DNA of 44,117 nt. Source: Trichinella spiralis. Its lineage: Eukaryota > Nematoda > Enoplea > Trichinellida > Trichinellidae. How positions within the stretch are numbered: the stretch's first letter is position 1; each line of letters opens with the position of its first letter. This document shows positions 34,700 to 44,117 of this stretch, piece by piece. The notes beneath the pieces are model-generated. The model had not been told where the DNA came from, made no database searches, and was given only the letters and a program-made list of their open reading frames with translations. Position numbers and translations under genes: made by a program. The DNA lies in contig CM012953.1 of assembly GCA_000181795.3 (NCBI GenBank), forward strand, positions 19,827,439-19,871,555, in the 5' to 3' direction.

Positions 34700-37600
34700 T
34701 CAATCGCGAAATTTCAAACGATACTCATAGTTGGCCGAAAGGGATGAAGCCGAAGGCGTGGGCGATTTGGACAGCAAATTGTCGCGGGTGGTGTTTTGGA
34801 TAACTTCGTCTCGAATGGACAAATTTACCAAATCGAGCTCCACCCAGCGTATGGGTTCGGCCGGTTGGACGGGTACAAAATGGCGCACATCCAACGAACG
34901 CCTAGACCTCGACCGACTGCCCAAATCTTTGAGCTGGCTCGCAAGCCAACCCTGGGCCGAATCGCGCTCGCGTACGGTCAAATGGTACCAGGTCCGATTG
35001 AGCACGCCCTGAGCTTTCGGCTCGGTCCAATCGACGCGCAAAAATTCCTCCGACCTGCAGCCGGATTTCAAGCCTTGCATAAAGCCTGCTTCGAAAAACA
35101 TGACGTTCTGATTGACTTGCGGATCGTTGTGCAATTTCCGTATTCCCGTCGTCGTCTCCTGCAACGCCATCCTCTTCTTCTTCTTCTCCTCCTCCTCCTC
35201 CTCTTCCTCAGCAATCTTCCTCTCCGCTACCGACTTCCTGAAAGCCGTGTCTCGAGTCACTTCTTCGTTGTAATTTGCCAGCGATTCCAACGAATTTCTA
35301 TAAAAAGCACAAAGCACAGAGCTATACTTATACACATATATATACGAACCATTTTCAACCAACTTATTACGAAAAAAGAAACATGAAATCTCCAAATCCT
35401 ATGCTGGTATTGTTTCAGTAAAGCATGCTCTTTCAACTGTGTTTCCCCTCGCAAATTGAGCTAAACTTACTGTATCTTTTTAATTTCACTTTTCCATTCT
35501 CGATTCAACTGATGGTAAAAATCAATCACATCGGTCATTTCACTGATTCTATTCTCATCAATGTCGTGTTTTATCTTTTTGTCTTTTTGTATTTCCTTCG
35601 AAAATTTCGACACAGCTGAATATTTGGACAATTTTGGAGAACATGCAGACGACACTGCGGCGGTCGATTCGCCGGCTAAACCCTTCAGCTTTTCTTCTAT
35701 TGACATCATCAGCAAATCATACGGATCTGTTCAATCACACGGACAAGCGATTCATTATTCGAACAAAATGTTCACATTTTAATTTTCTCAAATAAAAGCA
35801 TCTTACTGCGCCACAGTTGAATCGGCGCACCGTAGCTAGCTTCATCGGCGCCACAATCGTCGTAAGCTGGAAAAAAAACGGTGATCACGAGGAACAGAGG
35901 AAAAAAAGAAAATAATAAAGGCATACTCAAACCCAACGCTTCTTCCATCGTCATGTCAAAAGAGGATTCGTCAGAGGTTAGCTTATTTTCACTGTTTATA
36001 ATTTCCTTTCTCAACTCCATCAACAGAAAACCGAGCCGATTGCCGCCCAAATAGCACAACCGTTTGTCGTACGGTTTTCGCATCTCTCTGGCCAGTTTTA
36101 CATTATCCACACGGCATATCTTCTTCCAGTTCAAAAAATCATCCACACACATGCCAACGGATAAATTCAACATACCAGTAGTCAGTCGGTTGCAGTAAAC
36201 AAGCAAAGCTTTACCTGTTTGCTTCAAAAACTCCCTCAAATCCCCGTGCTGTTCAAACTTCAGTCGGCAAGCTGTTTTTAATAAATTGTAAAACTCGCTT
36301 TCATTCCATCGCATCAAAATATCTATTTCTGGTCGCCACCGACTAATGAAACTGTTGAACAATGCGAATAAATTTTTTGAACTTTCTCTGGCAAGAATTG
36401 TTCGTGCTTTACTCGGAAATCCTTCAACATAATGAAAATAAATTTACATTTAAAATAAAAAAGAGTTCAAAAATAATTTTCTCTAAACCAAAAAAATTAC
36501 AGTGATAATAATTCGTATTATACATTAATATTCACTTGAATAAAGAAACCATCAAAAAGTCATGAAACAAAGCTTACCAAAATATAGACAACTTTCCATA
36601 AAGACCATGTGATATGCAGACGGGTAGATAATGGCGGTGTCCTTTTGAATAATCGGTGCGTAGTATTGAGGATGCAAAACGCTACGTCGAGTAAAAGGAT
36701 ATAAATTTCGATCCAGTGGACCAGTTGTGGCACTCAGCGCGAAGGAAAAATCCTCTGCTTCATTTTTTGTTGTTGCAACGTTATTTCCTTCATTTTCCAC
36801 AGAGCTGTGCAACTTGTCACTGCCAGAATGTGCACCAGCTTTTTTTCCACAAACGTACTGTCGATAACGCATCAGTGTCAAGCCGCTGAAATTGCGTCCC
36901 ACGCAGCTCAACTGCTTTTCACATACAGATGTCGGTTTGACCATTTTTTTGAATACTTCATGAACGGAAACTGAAGAAACTGCCAAAAATTCGGAAAATC
37001 CATCTTCCGTCATACCGCACGAAAAAAAACAGTCTCTCTTTCCACAAATAGTTTCCACCAGCAAAGAATCTCCTGTCGACATCAACAGCCGAACGGCAGA
37101 TGGATATTGTTGAAATTTCAAAAATAACCCCTGTTCAAGCCAATTGACGAACAACTTGCAATCATTCAACAATGATTCTTGCTTTGAAAGAGCTTTCTTC
37201 GCTACAACGGGCAAATAAGTTGGATTGGATGTGGTAAGCAGTAATTCAATTTGTTTGTCATTGCATTTCATTTCAACGAACCACTTGAAGTATACATAAT
37301 GGGCAACCGAATGATAACGTTTCTTTTTACAGACAATTGGAGTTGGATGAAAAATGCTCAGCGGTAAATAGGCACCACTCAGTGAAGTGAACTGCTCGGT
37401 TACACCGAAGTGTTCAAACTCGTAAACTGTATTAAACCAATAAGAATTTAAAAATTCCGGCATATTATCTTCAGTTGAGGGAAACTAAAAAAAATAATCA
37501 CTAACACGAAACATTATAAAACAAATTAACGTTTACCTCCGTTAGATCGCCAATCGAGCTCATATTTTCTTCATCTCGAATAATCATCAATATTCTACCG

Positions 37601-38145
37601 ATCTGATTGACTCCTATAGATTTGAAAAATGTTTCAGAATTGCTTTCCATTCTGAAACATTCAAGCAACTTTTGTGGGATAATGTTGTTTGCCATTGTCC
37701 ATTGTACAAAATCAAATGCAGACATTCCAATGCCGAATTCTGCATCAATCGGATCAGCATAAATTATAGGCATTCCAGAAGTTTTGAGCAAAAATTTCTT
37801 GAATTCTTCATCCTGACTATATCGCAACAAATAGCCTTGGTACAAACCTTCACGTCGCAGCGTTCGCACCACTTCAGTAATTTCTTGGGCACTCATTTCC
37901 GAAGATTTTTCAATTTCCGTTAGTTGACCTAAAAAAATTGACACAGCTACCGTAAAACTGTCTTCCATTGCTAATAATTTTGCCATTTCCATTTTATTAA
38001 AGTAAAGCAGCACTCGACACTGCCAATACTGCTCTACACTGCGATATTGTTGTTGTCCGTCCGTTATAGTACTTCGATAGGCCGGATGCAAAATATGCAA
38101 ATGGTCGAAAATAATTATAAATTCCTCTGATTGTTCAGAATTCAT
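34700..38145 (-). CDS. Large protein with three tandem NADAR (YbiA-like) domains
   Basis: Six exons in transcript order, 38145-37537, 37484-36578, 36421-35927, 35866-35807, 35726-35471, 35297-34700, encode 974 aa with all phases closing. NADAR proteins are YbiA-like N-glycosidase-fold proteins; some remove ADP-ribose from guanine bases. Domain 1 (about 10-195): YRSVEQYWQ at 34-42, FGIGMS, GVNQIGRILMIIR at 178-190. Domain 2 (about 230-415): YHSVAHYVY from 260, LLMSTGDSLLVE, FFSCGMT, FSGLTLMRYR. Domain 3 (about 455-650): YPSAYHMVF from 490, KFEQHGDLREFLKQTGKALLV, LSVGM, GGNRLGFLLMELRKE. The usual SxEHxxQAxK motif is eroded differently in each (see findings). The remaining 320 aa are unassigned: an acidic linker, a charged coiled-coil-like part with a Glu run, and a conserved-looking basic C-terminal domain (about 850-974). 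A possible trans-splice acceptor ends 4 nt before the ATG. Confidence 0.75.
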
Positions 38146-38149
38146 GTGA

Positions 38150-38163
38150 CTGACAAAAAAATC
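38150..38163 (-). promoter_or_regulatory. Trans-splice acceptor candidate before the NADAR gene ATG
   Basis: The minus strand reads GATTTTTTTGTCAG then TCAC and the ATG at 38145. A pyrimidine-rich acceptor four bases before a start codon is the arrangement seen at nematode SL trans-splice sites. Confidence 0.45.
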
Positions 38164-38822
38164 TTGTTTTATCCACTTTTCAAACTCGAATTTAGTCGTT
38201 AACTTTTAACAAAATGCAGGTTATTATACAGTAATATTTTTACTACAGTACATATCTCTAACTTGGCTATTTTAAGTGGTTTTTTCGCAAAATAAATTAT
38301 GATCAATAAAATTTAAGTAAAATGAAATGGCAAAATTATCCATTTAAAAAGTATTTTCAGATTTTTAACAAAATTATTTAAATGATAAAAAATTGTCATT
38401 TATTTCAAAACTTGTAAATTTAATTATAAAATCAGTTCATTTATTGAGATTATTCGTTTAAATTTTACAAGTTAAGATTTTGAATGATATTAATTTGTTA
38501 TGACGCAATGATGTACGTATGGGGCAGAGTTAGCAACAGAAAGGAGTGAATGAATAAATGTATAATAATCAGATCAAAGTTATTACAGTAGGAAAAAAGC
38601 GGTCAGGTATGTCGCGTACTGTCGTTCCTATAGTATGTATAATAAAAATTTGTACCTGAGTTATCTTCAACACCAAAATATTTGTTGCTCATTCTGTGAT
38701 CATCTGTTAAGCATCTGAATGGTTTTTTAAACACATGAAACATATGAATGATAAAATTATGAGCATGACTTACTGAAACTCTTGAGTGATTTTGAAAATA
38801 CAGCTGAAGCGTTTTGATAGGC
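38164..38822. promoter_or_regulatory. Divergent intergenic region between the NADAR and rabaptin genes
   Basis: About 660 bp between two divergent start codons, so the promoters of both genes probably lie here. I see no distinct core motif. AAAATACAG ending at about 38802 is acceptor-like and would leave a 20-nt 5' UTR for the rabaptin-like gene. Confidence 0.35.
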
Positions 38823-41121
38823 ATGAATAATCATGGACGAAGTTTGTCATGCAGCAATTTGAGTTCTTTGAGAACTGAGGAAGCAACTGATGAAGTAAAA
38901 AATCCGTTAACGGAAACACTGAAAGATGCTTCTAGATTATCATCAGCCTTGGCATGCGAGATGTGCGCCAATTATGAGAATGGTTTGCAACAATATCAGG
39001 TTTCAGATAAAAAAGAACGTTGTCATTAAATTAGAGGATATGAAAAATGTTTCAGGAAACGGAAAGACGCCTTCGGCAGCAGTTGACGGCTTTGCAAAAT
39101 CTGAATGAAAGGTACAAGTCCGAGTTGTCCGCTGCAAGGTTAAATCACAAAGAATTGGATAGCAGTGTCAATGAGATGATGGAAAACGTTTCCAAACAGT
39201 TAACCGATCTGAGAGATATATTCAAGGCTGTTGAATTGCGTCACACAGAATTAGAAGGATATTTTAAGGGTGAAACGGCAAATATTCGCCGAGAACTTTC
39301 AGAAGTTATTGCTAGTCGACGAAAAATTGAAGACGTTTACCAAACGCTGAGGTCTTTAGTTGATTTTGACTTCATAGTTAGCTCATACTTAAACAGTAAT
39401 ACTTTAGTGATCAGTATGATCACTTACTTGGTCGTCATCGTCAAGGAGCGAGGCAGTTGGAAGAAGAAAAAATAGATTTGCCGCAGGATGTCGAAGAATT
39501 ACAATTGTTGTGCTTGCAGTTGAAAGAAGAGCTCATTGAATCTCGCACTGTCAAAGAGCATTTGGAAGAAACGTTGATGTCTGAAATTGTACTCCTTAAA
39601 GCGGAGGTAACGAATTTTGTCTATTCTTTTCAGTACGGTTGTGCATTTTTATTTTTTGATTTTTCTTGAAAATAAAAGACTTGTCTGCATTATTAGTGAG
39701 GGTTTTGTTGTTTAATCGAATGTGCTTGGTAACGTGAATCACTTTAAATTTTATTATTTTGGATTTTGGCGTAACGCATTGTAAGCTGCATGGGTCTTTT
39801 TTGCGGTTGAAAAGGTTTTTCTGCCTAGTATGTACAATTTACATTTATTTTTCATTTAACAACAATAATATGAATTTTTTAAATAATCTGAAATCAGCAA
39901 TTAGCTCTTGCTTAATAAGACGCCTTTAAATGATGATAAGAACGTAATATGATTTTTTTTCACTATTCATGTTTTACGTATATGCAATTCAGTCGCTTTA
40001 ACATTATGCTGTGAAGACTAATTTTGTGAAAGAAACAAATACGAAAGGGAGATTTATCGCGAATTTTAATTTGCATATTTGATAACGGTGAAATGCGTAA
40101 ATTAACAACTTTTGCTTACGATAACTAACGTTTAAAATGTTTACATGGTTGACGTCGCTATAATGTCGTTTGTATAATTAGAGATGGTAGTAAATTAATT
40201 ATGTAGCTTTCTTTGTACATGGTATAAATGGAGTTTGTTAGATTTATTTTCGAACATTAAGAAGCAAAGTGAACGGAGAAAATAATATTTATTTTTCAAG
40301 AAATTCCAGTTTAAATTGATTGATAAAGTTTGTATACTGATGCAGTATGTCAGTGAGCTAAATAATTTCTCAAGTGGGAATTTGAAACAAAGTAGGTATA
40401 TTTGCAAGTGTAAAGTGAATTTATTAATTACTGAACTGCAGATTGCTTCTGAGAAACAAGCGAAAGAAGAAATGGAAGCGTCGTTAGCAGATGATATTTG
40501 TCACTTGCGAAGTCAGTTGGATTGTGCTCAGAATTGTCTGTTGGAGCGTGAATCGCTTTACAAATGGAAAGCCGAAGCTCAAAGTCAATTCGACAAGCAT
40601 CGACGTCGCATATCTGAACTTGAAGCTAACGTCAAAGAGCTTGAAAAGGACAAACTACAAGCGAAAGAATTAATACAAGAAGGTCAACGTCGAGCCCAAG
40701 TATTACAACAAGAATTGGACAACTGCGTTCAAGTGCAACGTGATTTCGTCAAATTATCCCAGTCGTTGCAAATTCAGCTGGAAAAAATTCGACAATCCGA
40801 ACACGAAGTGCAGTTTTATTTTCTCATAAATTATTATAATTTTGTTTTAAGAGAACACTGTTTGTTCAGGTCAGATGGGAAGATGATGATGACGTGCTCA
40901 TGTGCCGCGGCTGTAAGCAGCTTTTCAACAGGCATCGTCGTAAATTACACTGTCGACACTGTGGTCGAATATTTTGCGATCCATGCTTGTCAAGGACCGT
41001 GTCCAGTGGACCGCAGCGGAAGCCGGCCAAAGTGTGTGAAGTTTGCCACACGCTTTTGGTAAGCGAAACGGCACCGTATTTTTCAGTCGAAGTTCCTCGT
41101 TCTCAGCTCGACGGTGCTTGA
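38823..41121 (+). CDS. Rabaptin-like coiled-coil protein with C-terminal FYVE finger
   Basis: Five exons, 38823-38999, 39056-39351, 39453-39606, 40442-40807 and 40870-41121, encode 414 aa. Rabaptins are Rab5/Rab4 effectors on early endosomes. Nearly the whole protein is heptad-rich coiled coil, with rabaptin-like landmarks LPQDVEELQLLCLQLKEEL, ESRTVKEHLEETLMSEI and QRDFVKLSQSLQIQLEKIRQ, the last close to the C-terminus of vertebrate rabaptin-5. A FYVE finger (about 332-395) follows: WEDD, then eight Cys at 343, 346, 359, 362, 367, 370, 387 and 390. In the R-x-HHCRxCG phosphoinositide motif the first His is Leu (RKLHCRHCG), and RVC is KVC. Vertebrate rabaptins lack this finger. The 39453 acceptor is weak and was chosen to keep frame. 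Intron 3 is long (about 835 nt). AATAAA is at 41248. Confidence 0.85.
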
Positions 41122-41247
41122 TTTATTTCACTAATTCACAAATTTATTGTATCATTTTTATTTCTGTTTTTTTTTAAATTTTCATCATGTATTTTTGTAT
41201 TACTTATTTTTTCTCTTCAACAATGCTTGTCATGCGTCATTTTGTTT

Positions 41248-41253
41248 AATAAA
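41248..41253 (+). terminator. Polyadenylation signal of the rabaptin-like gene
   Basis: AATAAA 127 nt after the stop codon in GTTTAATAAAAATGAC. Confidence 0.5.
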
Positions 41254-41259
41254 AATGAC

Positions 41260-42540
41260 AATCAAGTTCACAAACAAAATTGATTAGAAAATGGAACAAC
41301 ATGTAAAAGTAATTATAGCATTATTTAAAAATATATATATATATTCAGTAGTTGTTTCAAATTTCTCTTCGAATATTATTAAGTAGCGAAAAATACAACA
41401 AATGTTTATGCAAAAATATGATTCATTATTTACTTATTTTTAATTGATGATCATGAAGACATGAGTTATATCGTAAATTCGTTTGCAGTAATAAAGAAAA
41501 TCTGAATTAAAAAAAAAGTAGAGCATTAATTCTTTGAAAATTTTTTTCGAGATTTGATAATAATGAAGAGAATTTTTCCCTGATCATACGTTGTGAACTG
41601 AATTCAAATTAGCATTGATGATGTCCAGTGAAAAAGGTAATATGAGACCGGCATTTTAAAAAGTAAAAAAAATAAATTCGAAAGTGATGTGCATTTAATA
41701 TTTGATTTGTGTATTATTTGTTGCTATGTGCATATTGTATTGTGAATTTTATACTGATAATTTTTTCACAGTTGCGTCTGCAAGTGATTTTGATAACTTT
41801 CGCATCATCATCTACGTTATAAAATACGTCTTTTTTTATTATTTTCAAACCAGAAAAGAAGAATTGAATGAGCGTCATTTTTATTAATATTTAAATGAAA
41901 GCTAAGACGTCAGAAGTTGCAATTCGATCATTTAAATCCGCTTGCTGTGATATCGGAAAAGTTTTACAAGAAAATAAAATACATTTAATATGCGACGCAG
42001 AATAAATAATAAAAGTGAGGCTTTTAATTGAAATGAAGTGAATTGGTCATTGATGCTGATTTATGAAGCAATTTTATTTTTGCTAATTAATTAATTCTGG
42101 GACAGTTTATATATTGCTTTGTAAAGAATTCAATAACGGTCAAACTTTGATCGTTTGTATGTGCGCATGTTTGAAAGTAGCGATGGTTATTCCGTTTATT
42201 GTCATTCACTTATGTGTAAAGCTAAGTTATTGCGCGTGTAAATGAAGAAAATTTTGCAAAATTGATTTTTCTAGCATTTCACGTGGAATATTTTAAAAAT
42301 TAAATATTATAAAAATTATCAAAGAATTCTTTTTCATTAAAAATGAAAAATTTGCCAATTTGAAGAATTTTATGAAATTTGCCTTTCACTAGCAACAATG
42401 GAATTGAAATTCTATGCGCACTATAAAAATCACGCATAGTGCAATTCATTAAATTTATAATAATAATTTTTGGTTTTTAAGTTTGAACTATTTATATTGT
42501 TTGAAATTCAAATTTTACTTCAACTTCCAATCATAGAATA
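41260..42540. other. AT-rich intergenic region, no gene seen
   Basis: Only short hydrophobic chance frames. A short ATATATATAT run at about 41331-41344. Nothing else recognised. Confidence 0.45.
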
Positions 42541-42543
42541 TTG

Positions 42544-42960
42544 CAGCGGTTCTCAAACTTTATTTGCTGTGACCAATGCCGAAAACGGAAATTTTTCGCG
42601 ACCCATCTGCTTGCAGTGCATATTTTAAAAGGCAAGAGGACTGAAATAAAAAAAATTGATTTAATAATTTAAATTTTTTAGTGAATACGCCTAATTATAA
42701 CGTATAAGTTTATCAGCTGAATGCATAATTAGGTGTATGCGAAAAATGGGCTTGTTTTCTGTTTCCACTGATGACTACGTTGACGTACAGACTAACATGT
42801 ATCAGTTTCAGACGCAAGATGTTGGGTAATTGTTGCTTACTTCGAAATTTGCTTTTAATTCCAATCATTGCTGAAAATCCAATTTCGAACATGCACGAAG
42901 CAGTAAAAGGAAGCAACATTTTTAATGCTGCGATGAAAACAGTTTGATATGAGTTTTAAA
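42544..42960 (-). mobile_element. hAT DNA transposon, 3' end fragment
   Basis: CAGCGGTTCTCAAACTTT at 42544 is a typical hAT terminal inverted repeat, followed by GTGACC and CGCGACCC as in Charlie/ZBED-like elements. The minus-strand frame at 42713-42919 reads as the end of a hAT transposase: MLLPFTASCMFEIGFSAMIGIKSK, then RSKQQLPNILRLKL and KQAHFSH. This corresponds to the C-terminal dimerisation region. Upstream the coding frame decays and no 5' inverted repeat is seen in the window, so it is a truncated or broken copy. A related SCAND3/ZBED5-type host gene is less likely because of the terminal repeat. Confidence 0.75.
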
Positions 42961-42984
42961 TAAACGGGCTAGTCTGAACTCATC

Positions 42985-43175
42985 TGCGTCCCATTTTCCC
43001 CCAAACTCCGCCCCCTTTTTGTGATTGGCTGTACGCTGATAGGTTGCACACGATTCACCGGTAATTGGCTAATGACTTCTGCTATTTTATTAGCTAATCA
43101 TAATGATAAGTGATTGGGTGAATAACTTTGCCATTTGATTAGCTATTAAGCTTTGATCAAGGATTGGGTAATTGT
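42985..43175. promoter_or_regulatory. CCAAT-box and GC-box cluster
   Basis: An unusual GC-richer patch contains CTCCGCCCCC followed by GTGATTGGCTG, then ATTGGCTAAT, TGATTGGGTGA and GGATTGGGTAA, giving four inverted CCAAT cores over about 150 bp. The GC box and the first CCAAT box have the spacing of a vertebrate-type promoter. No start codon or gene is seen beside it. It may be the remains of the hAT element's promoter or imperfect tandem repeats. Confidence 0.3.
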
Positions 43176-43769
43176 TGTTTATCAACTATTTACTACATAT
43201 GAGTGCATTATCATTAAAATACCTTATATGGACATAAAGAAGCATTTACTATTTTTTAAACACAGCTTTTTAAGATATCGTGTTGGCTATCTTTTATTGC
43301 GTTAAAGGAATTATAACAACAACAAAGTTAATATGCTTAAAACTAATGTTTAACTTCTTTACATTTGCATATTCTTTGTGAATGCTGTTAAGAAGAGCAT
43401 TTAACAAGATGTCTTGCAATATTTGAATACGGCTTTAAATAAGTGGTTACCTTAGTTAATAACACTAATGATTCTTCAGTTTTATATTTCATTGTTCACA
43501 TAAAATAGCATTTGCAGTCTTGAATTTTCTTTTAAATAGCTTATGCACCGTTCCGGTTGATTTGTTAAGCTTAATTAGCTGCGCGTCAAGCTTTATGCCC
43601 AGCAGCATTTTACTTCCTGCTTCATAGTTTACTTCTCGCTTACGCCAGTATTAGGAATCCATTTCCGCGTCTATTTTCTGTTCATTGCCATCCAGTCCAG
43701 AAAGTCGTACCCATCAGAATTTCAGCAGGCAAATTTCGGATGATGATGTCTGATCTTGTTTCGCTCATC

Positions 43770-44060
43770 AGCTAATAACCCTCGAATGTTAAGCACTGAA
43801 CTGAAACGCAAGACCAAAAAGGAAAATGAATTTGACGGTTTAAATTCCATTTTAAATAATCATTTTGCAACAACATTTAGTTTTCATTTCTCATTTTATC
43901 TACAATTGAAGATCAACTTTGATATTTCTGTGGCATTCATGCTTTTTGTTGATGTTGACAGAAGATTATTAATCACACACAAATGGCGTACAAATGCTGA
44001 CATCAAACAATGCGATGTCCACTGCATAGTGAACTTGAAGCACCTTTAAGCGCTTTTCTG
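43770..44060 (-). repeat. Dispersed repeat, copy 3 (inverted)
   Basis: The reverse complement matches 4625-4890 with the same landmarks in order: GTGGACATCGCATTG, GATGTCAGCAT, GCCATTTGTGTGTGATT, CTTCAATTGTAGATAAAATG, AACTAAATGTTG and TTGGTCTT. The copies diverge after about position 43765, where copy 1 enters the FLYWCH-like reading frame. Confidence 0.7.
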
Positions 44061-44117
44061 CTTCGTTGGTGCAGTTCATCGCTTTCCTTCTGCTTTCGAA
44101 GTGCTTCACTTTTAATT

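Noticed and set aside
34796-35386. Long plus-strand frame opposite the NADAR gene's last exon
   Set aside because: It is the antisense shadow of the exon, with a poly-Leu run from the antisense of the Glu repeat; the minus strand closes into a consistent six-exon model.

Overview
The window looks like nuclear DNA from an invertebrate, most likely a clade I nematode close to Trichinella. The grounds are: strong AT bias; genes built of short exons with many 50-100 nt introns; splice-acceptor-like sequences almost touching several ATGs, as expected for spliced-leader trans-splicing; secreted proteins with two trypsin-like domains, a type known from Trichinella; and a MutY homologue, which C. elegans lacks. 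The species call is inference. All exon models were made by hand from splice signals, frame and family similarity.

Layout. (1) 1-7300 is a gene-poor, repeat-rich flank. It holds LTR-type fossils on the minus strand (a gag remnant at about 1100-1700, BEL/Pao pol at about 2666-4370), a FLYWCH zinc-finger relic (4884-5290) and a dispersed repeat that recurs inverted at the far right end. (2) 7340-15000 is a tandem duplication of a nine-exon gene for a secreted double trypsin-like protein. Both copies appear catalytically dead and encode 474 aa with identical exon lengths. The left copy also carries a relic of the 3' end of the neighbouring gene. (3) 14957-17307, minus strand: a MUTYH-type adenine DNA glycosylase, followed 229 nt downstream by a 49-aa one-helix membrane protein, a possible trans-spliced operon. 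(4) 17650-18070 and 21050-21420 are repeat or LTR-like; between them lies a divergent SKP1-like gene of 163 aa (18544-19378). (5) 23478-25459: a SEPT6-group septin of 427 aa in ten exons. (6) 25670-32360 is a long AT-rich stretch with simple repeats and no supportable gene. (7) 32448-33708: a cyclin G/I-like protein. (8) 34700-38145, minus strand: a 974-aa protein in which I recognise three successive NADAR (YbiA-like) domains, each with a differently eroded active-site motif. This is the most unusual gene here. (9) 38823-41121: a rabaptin-like coiled-coil protein ending in a FYVE zinc finger, divergent from the NADAR gene. (10) 42544-42960: the 3' end of a hAT transposon, then a CCAAT/GC-box cluster and the inverted dispersed repeat.

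Apart from the duplicated pair, the possible MUTYH/microprotein operon and the NADAR/rabaptin divergent pair, the genes do not form an obvious pathway. No tRNA, rRNA or CRISPR was recognised.
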